The translations under genes were made by a program, and so were the position numbers. The notes beneath the pieces were generated by a model, which worked only from the letters and a program-made list of their open reading frames with translations, was not told where the DNA came from and did no database searches. Of a stretch of DNA of 5,912 nucleotides, positions 5,868 to 5,912 are shown piece by piece (position 1 is the first letter of the stretch; each line of letters starts with the position of its first letter). Source of the DNA: Clostridia bacterium. Lineage in GTDB: Bacteria; Bacillota; Clostridia; Oscillospirales; Acutalibacteraceae. Location: the NCBI GenBank assembly GCA_017387165.1, contig JAFOFS010000186.1, positions 1 to 5,912 of the forward strand, given 5' to 3'.

Positions 5868-5912
5868 GGTTGCCGTGAGGTTGAGGGAGGCAAGAAAAAG
5901 GGTCTGTCTTCC

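Larger units (their letters stand above)
5549..5912. other. Gene-free repeat cluster
   Basis: About 364 bases without a credible gene. The short open frames here translate into Pro/Arg/Cys-rich sequence read from the palindromes, lack ribosome sites and share no recognisable motifs. The stretch is mostly filled by palindromic repeats listed separately. The last 45 bases (5868-5912) contain nothing I can identify. Confidence 0.75.

Noticed and set aside
5702..5893. Small minus-strand open frame of 63 codons in the repeat cluster
   Set aside because: It reads through the palindromic repeats, is Pro/Arg/Cys-rich, and has no ribosome site or motif.

Overview
The window comes from a GC-rich, Gram-positive, Clostridia-type genome, most likely a gut Oscillospiraceae/Ruminococcaceae relative. 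The reasons are strong AGGAGG-type Shine-Dalgarno sequences, two lipoproteins with classical lipoboxes, a DUF3048 (YerB-type) lipoprotein of the kind found in Firmicutes, and hairpin-rich intergenic repeats like those I associate with that family. The taxonomic call is inference, not a database result. All credible genes lie on the minus strand, so transcription runs from high to low coordinates.

Positions 1-4165 carry a branched-chain amino acid (LIV/HAAT-type) ABC importer in the order substrate-binding lipoprotein (livJ-like), permease livH, permease livM, ATPase livG and ATPase livF. livF is cut by the left edge after 41 codons. A good sigma-A-like promoter with an extended -10 lies upstream of livJ. 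livH-livM-livG-livF are packed with 1-4 base overlaps or a 6-base gap, which suggests translational coupling. The binding-protein gene is separated from livH by 93 bases containing a perfect 11-bp hairpin, probably a way to make more binding protein than membrane components. The lipoprotein captures the ligand outside the cell, LivH/LivM form the membrane channel and LivG/LivF power it.

Positions 4345-5406 hold a single-gene unit for a DUF3048 lipoprotein with a threonine-rich linker. It has its own promoter (TTGCGT-17-TATACT) and an intrinsic terminator (4305-4336) just before the liv promoter, so the two units are insulated.

Positions 5407-5912 contain no believable gene. Next to the DUF3048 promoter is a minus-strand terminator hairpin (5513-5548). 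It is followed by a dense cluster of short palindromic repeats: one inverted pair of a TGTGTAA-loop element (5631-5759) and three copies of a GTAGGG-hairpin element (5574-5616, 5773-5815, 5827-5867). I see no CRISPR, tRNA, rRNA or transposase gene. The coding part is conventional; the repeat cluster and the hairpin inside the liv operon are the parts most worth a second look.
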